Shown here piece after piece: positions 59,715 through 64,000 of a stretch of DNA of 64,000 bases (its first letter is position 1; every line of letters starts with the position of its first letter). The stretch covers positions 588,501 to 652,500 of the forward strand of contig JACEVL010000030.1 in NCBI GenBank assembly GCA_020284085.1. The letters run 5' to 3'. Position numbers and translations under genes: made by a program. A model generated the notes under the pieces. It searched no databases and was not told the origin of the DNA. It saw only the letters and a program-made list of their open reading frames with translations. This DNA is from Aporrectodea caliginosa (Eukaryota; Annelida; Clitellata; Crassiclitellata; Lumbricidae).

Positions 59715-59830
59715 TAACTCCGCCACTGTTCGCTTTCTGACAGTGCCAGTCCCAAGCCTGGATAAAGGAGGAGGGCGACGCTAATGGTCTTCGTTACCAC
59801 ACAGCTAGTCGTTAAAAAGGAACCACACAA
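59715..59830 (-). repeat. R110 dispersed repeat, full unit
   Basis: The plus strand reads ctccgccactgttcgctttc, acagtgccagtcccaagcct, aaaggaggagggcgacgcta and cagctagtcgttaaa. It is one of the best preserved copies and defines both ends of the unit. Confidence 0.72.
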
Positions 59831-61376
59831 ATTATATAATTGTTCTCTATTCAACGCAGCCAAAAGATTACCGTTAAACAGTAAAACTACTACTAAGGTA
59901 TCGCTTATCAACGCCTGAAAAATTGTCTGTGGTAGGTCAATCAATCAAGCAATTTTCGTTTATACCGAACACCAGGCTGACAGAACGCAGCTTGTTACAT
60001 TAGTTAGTCGTATATTTATATATGTGTTCATTTGTATGTCACCTTGCCCTTTCTGGATATCGTTTAATTTAATTTTAAGTTATTTATTCAGAATATGTCT
60101 TTATATAGTACTCTAGGAATGAAGTTACGATTAACTTTGTCCGAAGAGAGAAGCCATGGGCCCGAGGGCGGAGCACATGTCCAGAAGAGGGGCTAGGCGG
60201 GGGAAGAGCCGATGGTGACCTGCTGTTGTCATTTTAAAAAGTCATTTAAAAATCCGCCACTGCCCGTGCTCTGGTAGTGCCAGTATCAACTTTGATTATT
60301 GTCTAACCTCTTCAAGAATTCAAACCAGACTATTTGATCCTCCACCTTCCAATTCTCGACCTAAACGACACCCACCTTAACATACACTCTGTTCCTCCAA
60401 CTCCCTAGCAACCGGAACCGGGCCTTCTTTTGACTACCCTTTGGACAACCCTTCTGACTCGACGCAGCGCTCGTGACTATACTGGTAAAATATAACACAA
60501 TTTTTCGGAAAGTAGCGACCCCATATTATGACGTTGTACAGTTACAAGATGTAGTTAGACAATGAATACTGGTAACATTCTGAACTCTACTTAAACACCT
60601 TTAAATCGTGTCTATTCGATGGTATAAATAACTCATATGTAACTCTGCCATTGATTGTGCTCTTTCAATGAAGAGACTGATTTTGTCGTTAGGAACACCG
60701 TTGCTGTCGCTTTAATCTGCAATTTCTGCTTTTCTGTGTTTTCCATATCTGCAATTTATATATCTTCGAATTTCGATGTAGATTTATTTGATTAGATCGG
60801 TAAAAGATAACGTCATCTCCACTTCCATCGTTGAATTATCTTCGTCATAATGACGTTCTATTTATGGAATTGTCGTTGGAACTTGACTTGTCAAGTGGGC
60901 GCTTAGCCCCGCCTCTGTACATTTCCATAAATTTTTATTATGATCGAAGTCAAATTTTCAAGGACCATATTGTTTATTTTCTTTTTCAAATCGTATCGGA
61001 ATTCGACTTTCATCAATTCGAACTCTGAAATCCCCACCCACAGACTCTAGCAAACTTTTGCCGATATTATGCGATTTAATGCAATTTAGCGTAAAAACTA
61101 ATAAATGCTTCAGATCGGATACTGTATAGAATCCGCTGGGTTTTCAATAGTGATAATTATTATTATAACCACAGTTTAACGTCGTCTTATGACATCAAAG
61201 GCCGTTGACGACAATGCAGAAAATATACAATACAATCATAACCAGAAACTTATAGCATCCGAACGACACCATTAAAGGTGTCAAACGAGCTTTACAATTT
61301 CACTATTATTCAATATTTTTGCAACATAAAGTAGTTCATCTCATACTATCTATGATTATTATGTACTGACAAATTT
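59831..61376. other. Repeat-derived intergenic sequence, no gene seen
   Basis: A further partial R110 end (cgccactgcccgtgctctgg) lies near 60255. Motif tttaacgtcgtcttatgaca lies near 61178 and an R180 start (attaaaggtgtc) near 61272. No coding block is supported. Confidence 0.4.
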
Positions 61377-61584
61377 CATTAACTAACAAAGCATACATGT
61401 ATTATAATTGATTAAGGTATTCTTTTAAACTGTTCATGTATCTTACAAAAACACTATAATAAAAATGTTCATTAACCAAAGAAGTATACATGTATTATAA
61501 TTGTTTAAAGTAGGCCTATTCTTTTAAACTGTTCATGTATCTAACATACATAATAAAAATTCGATTAACCAACAAAGCATATTA
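61377..61584. repeat. Tandem repeat, about 93-bp period, 2.2 copies
   Basis: The unit starts cattaactaacaaagcata and includes tcttttaaactgttcatgta. It recurs at about 61470, and a partial third start (cgattaaccaacaaagcat) lies at 61562. A SINE begins 2 bp after the array. Confidence 0.8.
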
Positions 61585-61585
61585 G

Positions 61586-61798
61586 GGGGGTCCGGTGGCG
61601 CGTTGGATAACATCTGGCGAAGAGTGCGAGAGGTACCGAGTTCGAGCCCCGTAGGGCGGATTTGCTTTGTAGGCTGCTATTAGCGCCGTTGTATTGCAGG
61701 CTGTCTGTTCTGTTAGTAGTTAAGATTTAAATTGCATAACATGTAAATGTACAGCGCAATGCGTTTGTCAGGCGCTTATTAAAGAAAAGATATTATTA

Positions 61799-61832
<34 letters not shown>
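61586..61832 (+). mobile_element. SINE family 3, full-length plus copy
   Basis: Head gggtccggtggcgcgttgga, B-box-like accgagttcgagcccc, the same middle and end as the copy at 51081, and an ATT tail of about 14 units. Confidence 0.86.
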
Positions 61833-62074
61833 AATGTTAAAAGTACTCAATAGTGATAAAACGAAAATGAAGCTTATTATAGTATCCGTAACGCACAATT
61901 TAAAGGTGTTTTCGCAGAGTTCAATAGTTTCGTATTATAGTAGTGCGTTTAATCCCAACTGACTGATTAGCTGGCGTATTGCCCTATAACGACACAGTGT
62001 CATAAAAAGACGAGTAGCGTCGACCTACAAAGAGCAGAAGAGGTGAGGACTGGATATCCCGATCATGTGATATC

Positions 62075-62385
62075 ATGTGATCATGCCCATGCTCTGCTTC
62101 AAATCCTAAAGGACTCAGATCGGCCACGCGAGGAGACTTTACCGTTCTTCGCACCAAGAGGAAGTTTGGAAATCGTTCTTTTGCTGTCTCGGGACTTAGG
62201 GAATGGAACAGTCTTCCAGCTACAATCCGTCAATGTTCATCTGCTCCTCAATTTAAATCAAAATTAAAAACTCATCTATTCTCATTATACTATGACTAAG
62301 AACACAGCGCAACGCGCTCTCGTGCAAGACTTGTCTTGTTAAAGCGCGTTATAAATGTCTAATTGTATTGTATTGTATTTGTGAA
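62075..62385 (+). pseudogene. CR1/L2-like LINE C-terminus with tail, second copy
   Basis: The frame reads GLRSATRGDFTVLRTKRKFG, NRSFAVSGLREWNSLPATIR, QFKSKLKTHLFSLYYD and a stop. The 3' UTR cgcgctctcgtgcaagacttg...gcgcgttataaatg and a gtatt repeat match the minus copy at 33471-34222. It has no internal stop, but only the last 65 or so codons remain. Confidence 0.85.
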
Positions 62386-62438
62386 AGGGACAAAAAAGGG
62401 ACAGAAAACGAAATGTCAGCGATGGACTTCCGTAATGA

Positions 62439-62640
62439 ATAATATCTTTTCTTTAATTAAGCGCCTGACAAACGCACTGCGCTGTACATTTACATGTTAT
62501 GCAATTGAAACAATCTTAACTAGTTAACTACTAACAGAACAGACAGCCTGCAATACACGGCGCTAATAGCAGCCTACAAAGCATATCCGCCCTACGGGGC
62601 TCGAACTCGGTACCTCTCTCTCTACGCCGCGTCGCTGGGA
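62439..62640 (-). mobile_element. SINE family 3, minus copy with truncated head
   Basis: The complement carries the B-box-like run gtaccgagttcgagcccc, the common middle and the end tacagcgcagtgcgtttgtc. The tRNA-like 5' part beyond the B box is rearranged or lost. Confidence 0.75.
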
Positions 62641-63920
62641 AAATATCAATTACAGTTCTGACTGCAGTATGTCTCTATTATAATGGATGATTAAACATGA
62701 ACTGTTCGCTTTTTCAAAAGTCTTTTACTTAAAAGGCATTGTTCATTGTTCCGCGAATTACCATTACATGCAGTGCGACCACTTTCCATTTTCTGAAATC
62801 CCAAGCTCTTGCCAGAAAAATCCCAAGATTGGCCAAAAGTGTAAAAAAATCCCAAGTTACCGACAAGGAAAAAGTTGTGATGAAATATGAAATGCGTTTT
62901 AACTTTTAACAATCACAATTATTCACAAAAATGCCTTGCTAAGAACTGGCAAAGAAAAAACCGGAGCATTACATTGGATTAACAATGTTTACAAGTTACA
63001 ATAACAATAGACGTCTTTCAGACTAAGCGAGTTTTTAATCTGATTCGCTGCCACTGTTGCAAAGTACGGTAAAAACTAGTCTGTAGACCTTAGAAAAATT
63101 CCCAAGATTGCAAGGCAAAATCCCCAGATCCCAAGTCGGACCCCCAAAATCCCAATATCTTGGGAAAAATCCCAAGCAGTGGTCGCACTGATTACATATA
63201 AAACTTCGACTCCTGCCACGTAGTGATCTTCTTTCTAGCGAACGATTATAGTAATAGACAGTTATTTATTGTTTCGTAAACATACGATTTAAAGGTGTCT
63301 AAAACAAATTGGAGTTTTTTTGCAAGGAATGACTTCACAGACAGTATCTTATCGACTTATGAAAATCGAAGATGGCTGAGCATAAAATGGGTCCTTTCAG
63401 TCAATATATCACTCAACAAACCGCTATCCAGTTGGTAAGAAAAATAGTCATAGAAACAAATCTACTCAACGAAGAATAAAATTAAACTCCAATGTTACTG
63501 TGCTGTAAATAAAACTGTGATTAGCTTCGAGTGGCGCTTCAGAAGTTTGCAGATTGCGGTTACTCTATCTAGCGATCCATCTGCATACTATTATTGATCC
63601 CTATGAGTATAATCTTGAGTTTTTTGTGAAAACAGAACGAGGTGAACTTCCGACAGAAAAAAAATCTGGTATATATAGCATCTGGGGAGACCGAATTAGT
63701 GGTGTCTAAAGTTAGCATAATATAATTCTTAATTTTTATTGTTCCAAAGTTTAACGTCGTCATAATGACATCAAAGGTCTTTGACGACTACCAGTAACCA
63801 CATTATTGTAGTGTATCTGGCCTGAAGTTCAAGGTGTCTAGCAGCAAACGACATTATTCATACACCTTCATTATGTGTATAATTATATCCTTCACTTTAA
63901 TGAATGAGATTATGTATTAA
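62641..63920. other. Intergenic sequence, no gene seen
   Basis: It has a short inverted pair (tcccaagctcttgccag... near 62800 and tcccaagcagtggtcgcac near 63170) that may mark a small foldback element with gtgcgaccact-type ends. R180-like starts (atttaaaggtgtctaaaac near 63289) recur. No coding frame is supported. Confidence 0.4.
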
Positions 63921-63924
63921 TTAA

Positions 63925-63999
63925 TTGCGCCTCTGATTAATCCCCCTAAAGGGGCGCTATATAAGTTTATGAATGAAAGAATTAATTAATTAATTAATA
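63925..63999 (+). repeat. Orphan shared 3' tail with TTAA repeats
   Basis: It reads attgcgcctctgattaatcc, then aaaggggcgctatataag and an attaattaatta end. Confidence 0.65.
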
Positions 64000-64000
64000 T

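Overview
The window is eukaryotic and very probably from a marine invertebrate animal. Genes are split by GT-AG introns, there is a polymerase III 5S rRNA gene, tRNA-derived SINEs and several LINE clades are abundant, and microsatellites are long. Nothing looks bacterial: there are no operons, Shine-Dalgarno sites or CRISPR array. The kisspeptin-receptor-like GPCR and the style of the SINE and LINE tails fit a deuterostome invertebrate (lancelet, hemichordate, echinoderm) or a lophotrochozoan. I cannot place it further from sequence alone.

Layout. 1-4.1 kb: pyrimidine-rich simple repeats and one SINE. 4.2-8.6 kb: a complete four-exon rhodopsin-class neuropeptide receptor, reassembled here from exons at 4177-4467, 5530-5665, 7454-7695 and 8092-8571 (382 aa, kisspeptin/GPR54-like). 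9-17.4 kb: LINE relics, simple repeats and two hAT-type MITEs. 17.86-20.41 kb: a two-exon candidate secreted neuropeptide precursor (124 aa: signal peptide, acidic spacer, Lys-Arg site, C-terminal peptide with two cysteines); its intron carries a MITE and a 300-bp ATCT microsatellite. 20.4-31.6 kb: no convincing gene, but a polypurine tract, a 2.5-kb inverted-repeat structure with a nested MITE, and minisatellites. 31.7-36 kb: a 5S rRNA gene, a fragment of a repeat-associated protein, a CR1/L2-like LINE end, a MITE and three SINEs. 36.4-38.55 kb: an internally deleted piggyBac element. 39.0-40.6 kb: two tandem intronless paralogues of unknown family whose differences are mostly amino-acid changing. 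41.5-42.9 kb: a USP16/45-like deubiquitinase unit with catalytic Cys replaced by Ser and an in-frame TGA. 43-64 kb: almost entirely transposon-derived, with a duplicated segment whose second copy took a LINE insertion, a truncated LINE reverse transcriptase, and repeated noncoding units scattered every few hundred bases.

How it fits together. The receptor and the peptide precursor are both neuroendocrine, but nothing shows that they are a ligand-receptor pair. The mobile fraction is modular. Several SINEs and orphan repeats end in the same short tail (gcgcctctga...ggcgctatataaat), and two LINE C-terminal fragments here (47759-47920 and 54766-54985) carry that tail, which points to the LINE family that mobilised them. 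The best candidates for something undescribed are the fast-diverging tandem paralogues at 39-40.6 kb, the peptide precursor, and the Cys-to-Ser USP with its conserved frame after a stop.
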